A program made the position numbers and the translations under genes. DNA of 49,083 bases, taken from NCBI RefSeq assembly GCF_005860775.1, contig NZ_VCHQ01000036.1:1-49083 (forward strand), given 5' to 3'. The notes under the pieces are model-generated. The model saw only the letters and a program-made list of their open reading frames with translations. It was not told the origin of the DNA and did no database searches. Source of the stretch: Klebsiella indica. Its GTDB lineage: Bacteria; Pseudomonadota; Gammaproteobacteria; Enterobacterales; Enterobacteriaceae. Below are positions 19,913 through 28,026 of the stretch, in pieces. Position 1 is the first letter of the stretch. Each line of letters opens with the position of its first letter.

Positions 19913-20509
19913 ATGGCTCATTACATTAGCCTGTTTGTCCGCGCTGTGTTTGTGGAAAACATGGCTCTGGCCTTCTTTCTGGGAATGTGTACGTTTCTTG
20001 CGGTATCGAAAAAGGTCTCGACCGCGTTTGGCCTTGGGCTGACGGTTACCGTGGTGCTTGGATTGTCGGTACCGATTAATAATCTGGTGTATAACCTGGT
20101 GCTGCGCGACGGCGCACTGGTGGAAGGCGTCGACTTAAGTTTCCTTAACTTTATCACTTTTATTGGTGTTATTGCGGCGCTGGTACAGATCCTGGAGATG
20201 ATCCTCGATAAGTATTTCCCGGCGCTCTATAACGCGTTGGGGATCTTCTTACCGTTAATTGCCGTTAACTGTGCGATTTTTGGCGGCGTTTCTTTCATGG
20301 TCCAGCGTGACTATAACTTCACTGAATCCATCGTTTACGGCTTCGGCTCAGGCATTGGCTGGATGCTGGCGATTGTGGCGATGGCGGGCATCCGTGAAAA
20401 AATGAAGTACGCGAACGTGCCTGCTGGTTTGCGTGGGTTAGGGATCACCTTTATTACCACGGGTCTGATGGCGCTGGGCTTTATGTCATTTTCCGGTGTG
20501 CAGCTATAA
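19913..20509 (+). CDS. nqrE: Na+-NQR subunit E
   Basis: A 198-residue six-helix membrane subunit of the NqrE/RnfA family. C26 ([12 protein letters not shown]) and C120 ([12 protein letters not shown]) fall exactly at the positions that bind the intramembrane Fe-S centre with NqrD in the Vibrio enzyme. It is full length and intact. It is followed 11 bp later by nqrF. Confidence 0.96.
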   Translation: MAHYISLFVRAVFVENMALAFFLGMCTFLAVSKKVSTAFGLGLTVTVVLGLSVPINNLVYNLVLRDGALVEGVDLSFLNFITFIGVIAALVQILEMILDKYFPALYNALGIFLPLIAVNCAIFGGVSFMVQRDYNFTESIVYGFGSGIGWMLAIVAMAGIREKMKYANVPAGLRGLGITFITTGLMALGFMSFSGVQL

Positions 20510-20520
20510 GGGCGGAAAGT

Positions 20521-21744
20521 ATGGAAATTATTCTTGGCGTAGTGATGTTCACGCTGATCGTCCTGGTGCTATCGGGGCTGATACTTGCTGCGCGTGCAAA
20601 GCTGGTGAATGCGGGCGATGTGGTCATTGAAATCAACAACGAAGCGGATAAGCAGATTCGTACTCCTGCGGGGGATAAGCTCCTGAATACGCTCTCCAGC
20701 AACGGTATTTTCGTCTCATCAGCCTGCGGTGGCGGCGGTTCATGCGGTCAGTGTCGGGTGATGGTGAAAGAAGGCGGCGGCGATATACTGCCAACCGAAC
20801 TCTCTCATATCTCCAAACGTGAGGCGAGAGAAGGTTGCCGCCTGGCTTGCCAGGTCGCGGTAAAGCAAAATATGAAAATCGAGCTGCCGGAAGAGATTTT
20901 TGGGGTTAAAAAGTGGCAGTGCGAGGTAATCTCCAACGATAACAAAGCCACTTTTATCAAAGAGCTGAAGCTGCGTGTACCGGACGGTGATGAGGTGCCA
21001 TTCCGCGCAGGCGGCTATATTCAGATTGAGTGTCCGTCACATAAGGTGGCGTATGCCGATTTTGATATCCCGAACGAATACCGGGATGACTGGGAAAAGT
21101 TTAATCTTTTCCGCTACGTTTCCGAGGTGAAAGAACCCACGTTGCGCGCCTATTCGATGGCCAACTATCCGCAAGAGAAAGGCATCATTATGCTCAACGT
21201 GCGTATTGCGACGCCGCCGCCGCAAGTGCCGGACGCACCGCCGGGTATTATGTCTTCCTATATCTGGTCACTGAAAGCTGGCGATAAAGTTACGATTTCC
21301 GGGCCGTTTGGCGAATTTTTTGCCAAAGAGACCAATGCAGAGATGGTGTTTATCGGCGGTGGGGCAGGGATGGCACCAATGCGCTCACATATTTTTGATC
21401 AGCTCAAACGACTGCGCAGCACGCGTAAAATTAGTTTCTGGTATGGTGCGCGCTCCCTGCGCGAGATGTTCTACGGCGAAGAATTTGAACAGCTGGCGCG
21501 GGATAATCCAAATTTTACCTTCCATGTGGCACTCTCCGATCCGCTGGAGGAAGATAACTGGACCGGGTATACCGGTTTTATCCATAACGTCCTGTATGAA
21601 AATTACCTTCGCGATCATCCGGCGCCGGAAGACTGTGAATTTTATATGTGTGGCCCACCGGTTATGAACGCCGCGGTGATTAAAATGCTCAAAGATCTGG
21701 GCGTTGAGGATGAAAACATCATGCTGGACGATTTTGGAGGCTGA
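20521..21744 (+). CDS. nqrF: Na+-NQR subunit F (NADH-oxidising flavoprotein)
   Basis: A 407-residue electron-input subunit. It has one N-terminal membrane helix (residues 3-24). The 2Fe-2S ferredoxin domain has ligands C69, C75, C78 ([11 protein letters not shown]) and C110. The FAD domain contains [10 protein letters not shown]. The NADH domain contains [13 protein letters not shown] and ends in the family tail [10 protein letters not shown]. It takes electrons from NADH and passes them via FAD and 2Fe-2S to the membrane subunits. GGAGG near its end serves the overlapping nqrM. Confidence 0.96.
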   Translation: MEIILGVVMFTLIVLVLSGLILAARAKLVNAGDVVIEINNEADKQIRTPAGDKLLNTLSSNGIFVSSACGGGGSCGQCRVMVKEGGGDILPTELSHISKREAREGCRLACQVAVKQNMKIELPEEIFGVKKWQCEVISNDNKATFIKELKLRVPDGDEVPFRAGGYIQIECPSHKVAYADFDIPNEYRDDWEKFNLFRYVSEVKEPTLRAYSMANYPQEKGIIMLNVRIATPPPQVPDAPPGIMSSYIWSLKAGDKVTISGPFGEFFAKETNAEMVFIGGGAGMAPMRSHIFDQLKRLRSTRKISFWYGARSLREMFYGEEFEQLARDNPNFTFHVALSDPLEEDNWTGYTGFIHNVLYENYLRDHPAPEDCEFYMCGPPVMNAAVIKMLKDLGVEDENIMLDDFGG

Positions 21745-21962
21745 TGATGCTGACGATTTTTGTGGCGACCTTTGTTATTTTTGCGCTGGTTATTCTGGGA
21801 ATGTCGCTGGGATACCTGATCAAGCGCAAGAGCATTCAGGGGAGCTGTGGCGGGATCGCCTCGCTGGGGATGGAAAAAGTCTGCGACTGCCCTGAGCCCT
21901 GTGATGCGCGTAAAAAACGCATTGCTCTTGAGTCGCAGCGTCAGCAAAAGCGCATTCTCTAG
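21744..21962 (+). CDS. nqrM: Na+-NQR maturation protein NqrM
   Basis: A 72-residue protein with one membrane helix (about 4-25) and four Cys (35, 47, 49, 53) in GSCGGIASLGMEKVCDCPEPC. This is the NqrM/DUF539 pattern. NqrM is needed to assemble the NqrD/E iron centre. Two ATGs are adjacent (21744 and 21747); the second is better spaced from GGAGG. The nqrF TGA overlaps the first ATG by one base. In many genomes apbE stands between nqrF and nqrM; here it does not. Confidence 0.92.
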   Translation: MMLTIFVATFVIFALVILGMSLGYLIKRKSIQGSCGGIASLGMEKVCDCPEPCDARKKRIALESQRQQKRIL

Positions 21963-21977
21963 TCTCTTCCGTTCCCT

Positions 21978-22008
21978 TAACCCGGTCAGTCATAGCGACG
22001 CCGGGTTA
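21978..22008 (+). terminator. Hairpin after nqrM, possible terminator
   Basis: TAACCCGG pairs with CCGGGTTA around a 15-nt loop, 15 bp after the nqrM stop. The T-run is poor, so termination is likely but not certain. Confidence 0.5.
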
Positions 22009-22068
22009 TTCACCCCATGATATCCCTCGCCTCTTACAATGCCTCCCTTCTCAATGACCTGATTTATG

Positions 22069-22084
22069 CTGTATACTTATACAG
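22069..22084 (+). promoter_or_regulatory. LexA (SOS) box upstream of dinB
   Basis: CTGTATACTTATACAG has the CTG-N10-CAG frame of the LexA operator and is nearly palindromic. It ends 19 bp before the dinB ATG, so dinB should be induced by DNA damage. Confidence 0.92.
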
Positions 22085-22103
22085 TTGTGAGTGAGGGTTA
22101 ACT

Positions 22104-23159
22104 ATGCGCAAAATCATCCATGTTGATATGGACTGTTTCTTCGCGGCGGTTGAAATGCGTGACAACCCGACCCTGCGCGATATTCCTGTTGCTATTGGCG
22201 GTAGCCGGGTGCAGCGCGGCGTCATCAGTACGGCCAACTATCCGGCGCGTAAATACGGCGTGCGCAGCGCCATGCCGACCGCCACCGCCCTCAAGCTTTG
22301 CCCGCATTTGACCTTGCTGCCCGGCCGTTTTGACGCTTACAAAGAGGCATCGAATCATATCCGGGAGATTTTTTCCCGCTATACCTCGTTAATTGAACCG
22401 TTATCGCTGGACGAAGCCTATCTTGATGTTAGCGACAGCGTTCATTGCCAGGGATCCGCGACACGGATGGCGCAGGAGATCCGTGAGACAATTCAGCGCG
22501 AGTTAAATTTGACCGCTTCCGCCGGGGTTGCACCAGTAAAATTTCTTGCCAAAATCGCCTCGGATCTGAACAAACCCAACGGTCAGTTTGTCATCGCACC
22601 ACATCAGGTCGCAGAATTTGTCAAAACATTGCCGTTATCGAAGATCCCGGGTGTTGGTAGAGTTTCAGCAGCGAAGCTGGAAAGCATGGGGTTACGAACC
22701 TGCGAAGATGTGCAGAAGAGCGATCTGGCGATGTTGCTTAAGCGTTTTGGTAAATTCGGTCGGATATTATGGGAGCGCAGCCATGGGATCGATGAACGAG
22801 AAATCAGCAGCGAGCGGCAGCGTAAATCGATTGGTGTGGAACGTACTCTGGCGGAGGATATCCATCAGTGGGATCTGTGCCAGTCGATTATTGAGAGTCT
22901 CTATCCGGAACTGGAACGACGTCTGGCGAAGGTAAAACCCGATTTGCTGATCGCTCGTCAAGGGATCAAACTAAAATTTAACGATTTCCAGCTCACCACG
23001 CAGGAACATGTCTGGCCCCGGTTAAATAAAGATGATTTGATCGCTACCGCCTATAAAACCTGGCATGAGCGGCGGGGAGGGAGAGGAGTCAGGCTGGTGG
23101 GGCTGCACGTGACGTTACTTGATCCGCAGCTTGAGAGACAACTGGTGCTGGGACTGTAA
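22104..23159 (+). CDS. dinB: DNA polymerase IV (Y-family translesion polymerase)
   Basis: A 351-residue error-prone polymerase, the same length as in E. coli. The metal-binding carboxylates are D8 (HVDMDCFFAAVE) and D103/E104 (SLDEAYLDV). The helix-hairpin-helix region contains IPGVGRVSAAKLE. The C-terminus ends in the beta-clamp-binding peptide QLVLGL. It is controlled by the upstream LexA box. The stop overlaps the yafP remnant start by one base, as expected for a former dinB-yafP operon. Confidence 0.97.
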   Translation: MRKIIHVDMDCFFAAVEMRDNPTLRDIPVAIGGSRVQRGVISTANYPARKYGVRSAMPTATALKLCPHLTLLPGRFDAYKEASNHIREIFSRYTSLIEPLSLDEAYLDVSDSVHCQGSATRMAQEIRETIQRELNLTASAGVAPVKFLAKIASDLNKPNGQFVIAPHQVAEFVKTLPLSKIPGVGRVSAAKLESMGLRTCEDVQKSDLAMLLKRFGKFGRILWERSHGIDEREISSERQRKSIGVERTLAEDIHQWDLCQSIIESLYPELERRLAKVKPDLLIARQGIKLKFNDFQLTTQEHVWPRLNKDDLIATAYKTWHERRGGRGVRLVGLHVTLLDPQLERQLVLGL

Positions 23160-23310
23160 TGATGCCAACCATCAGGCTTTACACAGAAGAGGATTTCCCG
23201 GTGCTGTGCGCGATATTTTTCCACGCGGTGAATGGATTACCCACTTTCGTATGGAAAAAATGTGGGACGGGAACGGTAGATTCGCGCGGAAGAGATCCGG
23301 CGGCGTGTAA
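23159..23310 (+). pseudogene. yafP: yafP remnant: GNAT acetyltransferase with internal deletion
   Basis: The first ~25 codons encode the YafP N-terminus (TIRLYTEEDFPVLCAIFFHAV). The sequence then jumps, in another frame, to the end of the YafP fold (RGEWITHFRM, matching RGAWFTNFYM of E. coli). Roughly 100 codons holding the acetyl-CoA site are gone, so the gene is dead. In E. coli yafP also follows dinB in the SOS-induced operon. The ATG overlaps the dinB stop. Confidence 0.75.
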
Positions 23311-23319
23311 CCGCCGGAT
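23295..23319. terminator. Hairpin between the yafP remnant and pepD
   Basis: ATCCGGCGG (23295-23303) pairs with CCGCCGGAT (23311-23319) around a 7-nt loop containing the yafP-remnant stop. There is no clear T-run on either strand. It probably ends the convergent transcripts. Confidence 0.45.
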
Positions 23320-23325
23320 TATCGC

Positions 23326-24783
23326 TTACTTAGCCGGAATGGCTTTCAGCAGTTCTGTCAGCAGCGTCCAGTACTGACCAACGCTTTCGATATGAACCTG
23401 TTCGTCCGGGGAGTGAGGGCCGGTAATGGTTGGGCCGATAGACACCATATCCATCTCCGGATACGGTTTTTTGAACAAGCCGCATTCCAGGCCTGCGTGG
23501 ATTATCTGGATGTTCGGCGTCTTGTTGAACAGACGCTGATAGGTTTCACGCACCAGATGCATTACCGGAGAGTTGGCATCCGGTTGCCAGCCCGGATAGG
23601 CGCCTTTGGCTTCGGTTTTCGCCCCAGCCAGCTTGCCCAGAGAATCCAGCATGCTCACGACATAATCTTTACCGCTATCGATCAACGAACGAATCAGGCA
23701 ATGAATCTGTACGTTGTCGCTGGTCATCGTGACGACGCCGACGTTCAGAGAGGTTTCTACCACGCCTTTTGCCACGTCAGAGTTACGGATGACGCCGTTC
23801 GGCGTCGCATTAAGAAGGCGGACAAAGCTATCGCGGGATTGTGTCGTCAGCGCAGCCTGGTCGTTAGCGACCGGTTCCAGCAGCACCAGCAGATTTTTCT
23901 CTTTGGCCGCCAGTTCGTTTTTCAGGACCTGCTGATAATCATTGACCCGTGCTTTCAGGGCCTCTGTTTTATCCGCGGCTACAGCCAGGCTGGCAAAGGC
24001 TTCACGTGGGATCGCGTTACGCAGCGTACCACCGTTGAAATCGACCAGACGCAGATCCAGATCCGCAGCATGATCTGCCAGGAAGCGTGCCAGCAGTTTG
24101 TTGGCATTACCTAAACCGAGATGAATTTCACCGCCTGAGTGGCCACCCTTCAGGCCTTTTAGCGTCAGCTTAACGCTCTGGAAACCGGCCGGAATGGCCT
24201 CGCGGGTCAGCGGCAGATCGGAGGTGAAATCGATCCCTCCCGCACAGCCCATGTAGATTTCACCTTCTTCTTCGGAGTCGGTATTAATCAGAATATCCGC
24301 CTGCAACCAGTTAGCCTGCAGACCAAACGCACCATCCATACCGGCTTCTTCCGTCATGGTCAGCAGCACTTCCAGCGGACCGTGAGCCACGTTGTCGTCA
24401 GCCAGTACCGCCAGCGCGGACGCCATGCCGATACCGTTATCCGCGCCGAGCGTGGTGCCGCGTGCTTTGACCCATTCACCGTCGATATAGGGTTGAATCG
24501 GGTCTTTAGTAAAGTCATGAACAGTATCGTTATTTTTTTGCGGCACCATATCAAGGTGCGCCTGCAGTACGACCGGCTTGCGGTTTTCCATACCGGCAGT
24601 GGCGCCTTTACGAAGTAGTATGTTGCCAACCTTGTCGCGTTCCGCGTGTATGCCTTTTTCTTTTGCCCAGCCCATAATGTGCTCAGCAAGCTGTTCTTCG
24701 TGGTAGGAAGGGTGGGGAATGGAGCATATTTTGGCAAAAATATCCCATAACGGTTGTGGGGATAATTGAGACAGTTCAGACAC
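23326..24783 (-). CDS. pepD: Aminoacyl-histidine dipeptidase (peptidase D)
   Basis: A 485-residue M20-family zinc dipeptidase, the same length as E. coli PepD. It cleaves dipeptides such as carnosine (beta-Ala-His) and Cys-Gly in the cytoplasm. Metal-binding and catalytic segments are visible: LQAHLDMVPQ (about residue 80), GADNGIGMASALAVL, TMTEEAGMDGAFGL and the C-terminal IHAGLECGLF. The central lid/dimerisation domain includes KGGHSGGEIHLG. It is divergent from gpt with 257 bp between the starts. Confidence 0.97.
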   Translation of the reverse strand: MSELSQLSPQPLWDIFAKICSIPHPSYHEEQLAEHIMGWAKEKGIHAERDKVGNILLRKGATAGMENRKPVVLQAHLDMVPQKNNDTVHDFTKDPIQPYIDGEWVKARGTTLGADNGIGMASALAVLADDNVAHGPLEVLLTMTEEAGMDGAFGLQANWLQADILINTDSEEEGEIYMGCAGGIDFTSDLPLTREAIPAGFQSVKLTLKGLKGGHSGGEIHLGLGNANKLLARFLADHAADLDLRLVDFNGGTLRNAIPREAFASLAVAADKTEALKARVNDYQQVLKNELAAKEKNLLVLLEPVANDQAALTTQSRDSFVRLLNATPNGVIRNSDVAKGVVETSLNVGVVTMTSDNVQIHCLIRSLIDSGKDYVVSMLDSLGKLAGAKTEAKGAYPGWQPDANSPVMHLVRETYQRLFNKTPNIQIIHAGLECGLFKKPYPEMDMVSIGPTITGPHSPDEQVHIESVGQYWTLLTELLKAIPAK

Positions 24784-25040
24784 GAGTAAGTCTCCTTACA
24801 ATCATCTGCAAAAGTCATTTGCAGATCGGGGGTTAGCAATTAAATACACTACAAGCTCAGGCTTGCGCGATGCGGTTGAGAATACCACTTTCCGTGTACT
24901 CTGGTAGCGTAAACCACGTAAAAAGCGTTGCCGTATCCGCTTAACGCTGGTTTTTAGCGCGTCAGATCTCTATAATCTCGCGCAACCATTTCCCCATCGA
25001 ACATTATTTAAGCCGTATTACACAGGCTGGGACACTTCAC

Positions 25041-25499
25041 ATGAGCGAAAAATACGTCGTCACCTGGGACATGTTGCAGATTCACGCCCGCAAACTGGCA
25101 ACCCGTCTGCTGCCGGTTGAACAGTGGAAAGGCATTATTGCCGTTAGCCGTGGAGGTCTGGTACCGGGAGCCCTGTTGGCGCGTGAGCTGGGTATTCGTC
25201 ATGTTGATACCGTTTGCATTTCAAGCTATGACCATGATAACCAGCGTGAACTGAAAGTACTGAAACGTGCAGAAGGCGACGGAGAAGGCTTCATCGTTAT
25301 TGATGACCTGGTCGATACCGGAGGCACCGCTGTGGCCATCCGTGAAATGTACCCTAAAGCGCATTTTGTTACCATCTTTGCAAAACCGGCGGGTCGTCCT
25401 CTGGTTGATGATTATATTGTTGATATTCCACAAGATACCTGGATTGAACAGCCGTGGGATATGGGCGTCGTGTTTGTACCGCCTATTGCAGGCCGTTAA
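25041..25499 (+). CDS. gpt: Xanthine-guanine phosphoribosyltransferase
   Basis: A 152-residue purine-salvage enzyme that converts xanthine, guanine and, less well, hypoxanthine to nucleotides using PRPP. The PRPP-binding loop is [15 protein letters not shown] (about residues 84-98). The base-binding C-terminus contains WIEQPWDMG. Length and neighbours (pepD, frsA) match E. coli. A strong terminator follows. Confidence 0.98.
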   Translation: MSEKYVVTWDMLQIHARKLATRLLPVEQWKGIIAVSRGGLVPGALLARELGIRHVDTVCISSYDHDNQRELKVLKRAEGDGEGFIVIDDLVDTGGTAVAIREMYPKAHFVTIFAKPAGRPLVDDYIVDIPQDTWIEQPWDMGVVFVPPIAGR

Positions 25500-25519
25500 T
25501 TTTTCAATACATGCTAATG

Positions 25520-25553
25520 ACCACGCCCGGTTTTGCCGGGCGTGGTTTTTTTT
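25520..25553 (+). terminator. Rho-independent terminator of gpt
   Basis: ACCACGCCCGG, TTTTG loop region, CCGGGCGTGGT, then a run of eight Ts. It lies 20 bp after the gpt stop. Confidence 0.95.
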
Positions 25554-25604
25554 ACCTTTGTGCAGGTTACAATAGCTTCAGTGGCAACATGATGGAGACT
25601 GCGC

Positions 25605-26849
25605 ATGTCCCAGGATAACCTTAGCGAAACGCTGTTTAAACCCCGATTCAAACATCCGGAAACCTCTACGCTGGTACGTCGGTTTAATACAGGGCTGCAG
25701 CAGCCTGTCCAGTCCGCGTTGAGCGGTAATAATGTTGATCGCTGGTATCGGTTGATTAACCGCTTGATGTGGATCTGGCGTGGCGTTACGCCACAGGAGA
25801 TCCTTGATGTGCAGGCGCGTATCGTGATGAGCGATGCGGAACGCACCGATCCGGAGCTTTACGATACGGTGATCGGCTACCGCGGCGGCAACTGGATCTT
25901 TGAGTGGTCCAGACAGGCGATGGACTGGCAACAGAAGGCAGGTCAGGAAGAGGATCTCCTGATGAGCGGGCGTCACTGGCTGCATGCGGCAAACCTGTAC
26001 AGTATTGCCGCCTATCCGCACATTAAAGGCGATGAACTGGCTGAACAGGCGCAGGTGCTGGCATACCGGGCATATGAGGAAGCGGCTCAACGATTGCCGG
26101 GCAAGCTGCGCGAGCTGGAATTCTCCATCCCCGGCGGCGCGCCGATCACGGGGTTCTTGCATATGCCTCCTGGCGAGGGGCCTTTCCCGACGGTATTGAT
26201 GTGCGGTGGGCTTGACGCACTCCAGACGGATTATTACAACCTGTATGAGCACTACTTTGCGCCACTGGGTATTGCCATGCTGACCGTGGATATGCCCTCA
26301 ATTGGCTTCTCATCAAAATGTAAGCTGACTCAGGATACCAGTATGCTGCATCAGTATGTCCTGCAGCATCTGTCAAATGTCCCCTGGATCGATCATACAC
26401 GAGTCGCTGCATTTGGTTTCCGCTTTGGGGCGAATATTGCCGTACGGCTGGGCTATCTTGAATCCCGGCGTCTGAAGGCCGTCGCCTGTCTGGGGCCGGT
26501 GGTGCATGAGCTGTTGGTTGACCCGCTGCATCAGGGGCGGGTGCCGGAAATGTATCTTGATGTTTTTGCTTCGCGTCTGGGAATGCATGATGCCTCTGAC
26601 GAGGCGCTGCGTGTGGAACTGAACCGCTATTCGTTAAAGATCCAGGGATTGCTGGGGCGCCGTTGTCCAACCCCGATGCTTTCAGGTTTTTGGAAAGACG
26701 ATCCGTTTAGTCCGGAAGAAGAGTCGCGTTTAATTACCTCTTCATCGACAGATGGCAAGCTACTGGAGATTCCGTTTAATCCGGTTTATCGTAATTTCGA
26801 TCACGCTCTGCGGCAGATTGCTCGCTGGATTAGTTATAGATTCAGTTAA
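25605..26849 (+). CDS. frsA: Alpha/beta-hydrolase FrsA (fermentation-respiration switch protein)
   Basis: A 414-residue protein, the same length as E. coli FrsA (YafA). It is known as a partner of the unphosphorylated glucose-PTS protein IIA-Glc and affects the balance of fermentation and respiration. The alpha/beta-hydrolase part begins at about residue 165 ([13 protein letters not shown]). At the nucleophile elbow the sequence is [12 protein letters not shown], that is GFRFG, with Phe-Arg-Phe where a Ser nucleophile would be expected. This is usual for FrsA and argues against ordinary esterase chemistry. It is followed 57 bp later by crl. Confidence 0.95.
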   Translation: MSQDNLSETLFKPRFKHPETSTLVRRFNTGLQQPVQSALSGNNVDRWYRLINRLMWIWRGVTPQEILDVQARIVMSDAERTDPELYDTVIGYRGGNWIFEWSRQAMDWQQKAGQEEDLLMSGRHWLHAANLYSIAAYPHIKGDELAEQAQVLAYRAYEEAAQRLPGKLRELEFSIPGGAPITGFLHMPPGEGPFPTVLMCGGLDALQTDYYNLYEHYFAPLGIAMLTVDMPSIGFSSKCKLTQDTSMLHQYVLQHLSNVPWIDHTRVAAFGFRFGANIAVRLGYLESRRLKAVACLGPVVHELLVDPLHQGRVPEMYLDVFASRLGMHDASDEALRVELNRYSLKIQGLLGRRCPTPMLSGFWKDDPFSPEEESRLITSSSTDGKLLEIPFNPVYRNFDHALRQIARWISYRFS

Positions 26850-26906
26850 TATATTGCGAAATTCTATTGATTTGATAACGTCATTGTATCACTAAAGGAG
26901 ATCGCA

Positions 26907-27305
26907 ATGACGTTACCGAGTGGACACCTGAAGAGTAAGCTGATTAAGAAATTCACGGCTCTTGGCCCTTATATCCGTGAAGAGCAGTGTGAAGATAACC
27001 GCTTCTTTTTCGATTGCCTGGCAGTTTGCGTCAATGTTAAACCCGTGCCGGAAAAGCGTGAGTTCTGGGGATGGTGGATGGAAATGGAAGCACAAGCTTC
27101 TCGTTTCACTTATAGCTATCAGTTTGGTTTATTTGATAAAGAGGGGAAATGGCGCCCGGTTGCCATCGACGATCCTGAAGTCAGTGAAAAACTCGCAAAG
27201 ACGCTACGCGATTTTCACGAACGAGCCGAGGCGCTGCTGGCGACATTTAGCCTTAAACTTGAGCCAGCCGACGATTTTAGCGAACCGGTTAAGCTTCGGG
27301 CCTAA
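26907..27305 (+). CDS. crl: Sigma-S holoenzyme assembly factor Crl
   Basis: A 132-residue cytoplasmic protein that binds the stationary-phase sigma factor RpoS and promotes its association with RNA polymerase core. It thereby raises expression of curli and other RpoS genes. The conserved segment [19 protein letters not shown] (residues 17-35) and the aromatic motif FWGWWMEME are present. AAGGAG lies 8 bases before the ATG. The gene is intact, but its terminator has been split by an inserted element (27362-27943). Confidence 0.96.
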   Translation: MTLPSGHLKSKLIKKFTALGPYIREEQCEDNRFFFDCLAVCVNVKPVPEKREFWGWWMEMEAQASRFTYSYQFGLFDKEGKWRPVAIDDPEVSEKLAKTLRDFHERAEALLATFSLKLEPADDFSEPVKLRA

Positions 27306-27341
27306 TCTTAATCTGAATTATCAATTTTATCGCCAGTAGAT

Positions 27342-27361
27342 AAATCCACGCCTCAATAGCG
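27342..27361 (+). terminator. Left half of the disrupted crl terminator, with left target duplication
   Basis: AAATCCACGC is the left arm of a hairpin whose right arm, GCGTGGATTT plus a T-run, is now at 27953-27966. If the 582-bp element and one target copy are removed, the sequence forms a 10-bp stem, a 7-nt loop and TTTT: a standard terminator 36 bp after crl. Positions 27349-27361 (CGCCTCAATAGCG) are the left target-site duplicate. Confidence 0.8.
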
Positions 27362-27943
27362 TAATGCTGGTCAGTTAAGGGGTGTCAGTTGTGTTTATGG
27401 CTGGCAGAGCGGTTCTGTCGATCGGTGGTTTAAACGAAAATCTGATTCGGTTGATTCGCTTACTGAGCTGATACGGGCTGAAATATAAAGGATATAACTT
27501 TTTTTATAATTTTCAGCCTCTGAAAAGCCACTGACGAATAACGGACTCACCGCATGGGGGGTGGGCGCATCAAGGAAACCTGGCGAGAACGCAGGCGCGC
27601 ATCCAGGACTGGCCGCCAGGACGGCGGCCAGAGGGCGGGTCGAGACAGGGACGTCGAGTCCCGCCCGGTCCGCCAGATGAAGCCGGAGTGGAGCGGACCG
27701 CGCAGCGGCAGGTTTTCAGCGCCATGCCGGGGGTGCAGGGGGACGGGCGAAACGTCCCCCTGCCCGTTCACACGCTGTGGATATAACGAATATCCGCGTA
27801 TTTATAGTGAACGGAACAGGCCACTAAGCCAAACCAGGTGAAAACGAAAAATGCCATTTTCGCCAGAACCACCGATAATACGATTGCCACAGGCAAATAA
27901 AACAAAAGACAACACCGATGATTTGCTTAAGTGAACGGCATTG
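27362..27943. mobile_element. Non-autonomous 582-bp element with IS4-like terminal inverted repeats
   Basis: The left end TAATGCTGGTCAGTTAAGG (27362-27380) and the right end, read inward as CAATGCCGTTCACTTAAGC (27943-27925), are imperfect inverted repeats. The left end closely resembles the IS4 terminus as I remember it (TAATGCCGATCAGTTAAGG). A 13-bp direct repeat flanks the element: CGCCTCAATAGCG at 27349-27361 and CGCCTCAGTAGCG at 27944-27956, one mismatch. This agrees with the 11-13-bp duplications made by IS4. No transposase fragment is visible, so the element is a MITE-like or gutted derivative. It sits in the loop of the crl terminator. The centre holds the structured core described separately. 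Confidence 0.75.
27555..27815. other. GC-rich multi-hairpin core of the element (possible structured RNA or DNA)
   Basis: At least five consecutive perfect stems are present. They are TGGCCGCC/GGCGGCCA (27610-27630), GGGCGGG/CCCGCCC (27633-27666), GGTCCGC/GCGGACC (27667-27699), an 11-bp stem GCAGGGGGACG/CGTCCCCCTGC (27735-27763), and a nested set CCGTTCAC/GTGAACGG, ACGC/GCGT, GGATAT/ATATCC (27764-27814). A further stem CCTGG/CCAGG lies upstream. The block is much richer in GC than the AT-rich sequence on both sides. Short ORFs on both strands exist but look non-coding. I do not recognise the family. Confidence 0.7.
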
Positions 27944-27966
27944 CGCCTCAGTAGCGTGGATTTTTT
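27944..27966 (+). terminator. Right target duplication and right half of the crl terminator
   Basis: CGCCTCAGTAGCG (27944-27956) is the right target copy. It overlaps the right terminator arm GCGTGGATTT, which is followed by TTTT. See the left half at 27342. Confidence 0.75.
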
Positions 27967-28026
27967 AATTCATACTATAGTTACAACATCCCTATAGTTA
28001 AATTATATTATTGCGCATTGAATCTG

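Noticed and set aside
23392..24114. Plus-strand ORF of 240 codons opposite pepD
   Set aside because: It is a shadow frame of an intact, well-conserved peptidase gene.
27547..27841. Short ORFs on both strands inside the hairpin-rich core
   Set aside because: They are overlapping antisense frames rich in Arg/Gly/Pro from GC-rich stems, with no ribosome-binding site or protein-like pattern.
27342..27966. Invertible DNA segment, because the outermost flanks are inverted repeats
   Set aside because: The inverted outer flanks are the two arms of one terminator, and the inner 13-bp repeats are direct. This fits a transposition target duplication better than an inversion switch, and no recombinase gene is near.
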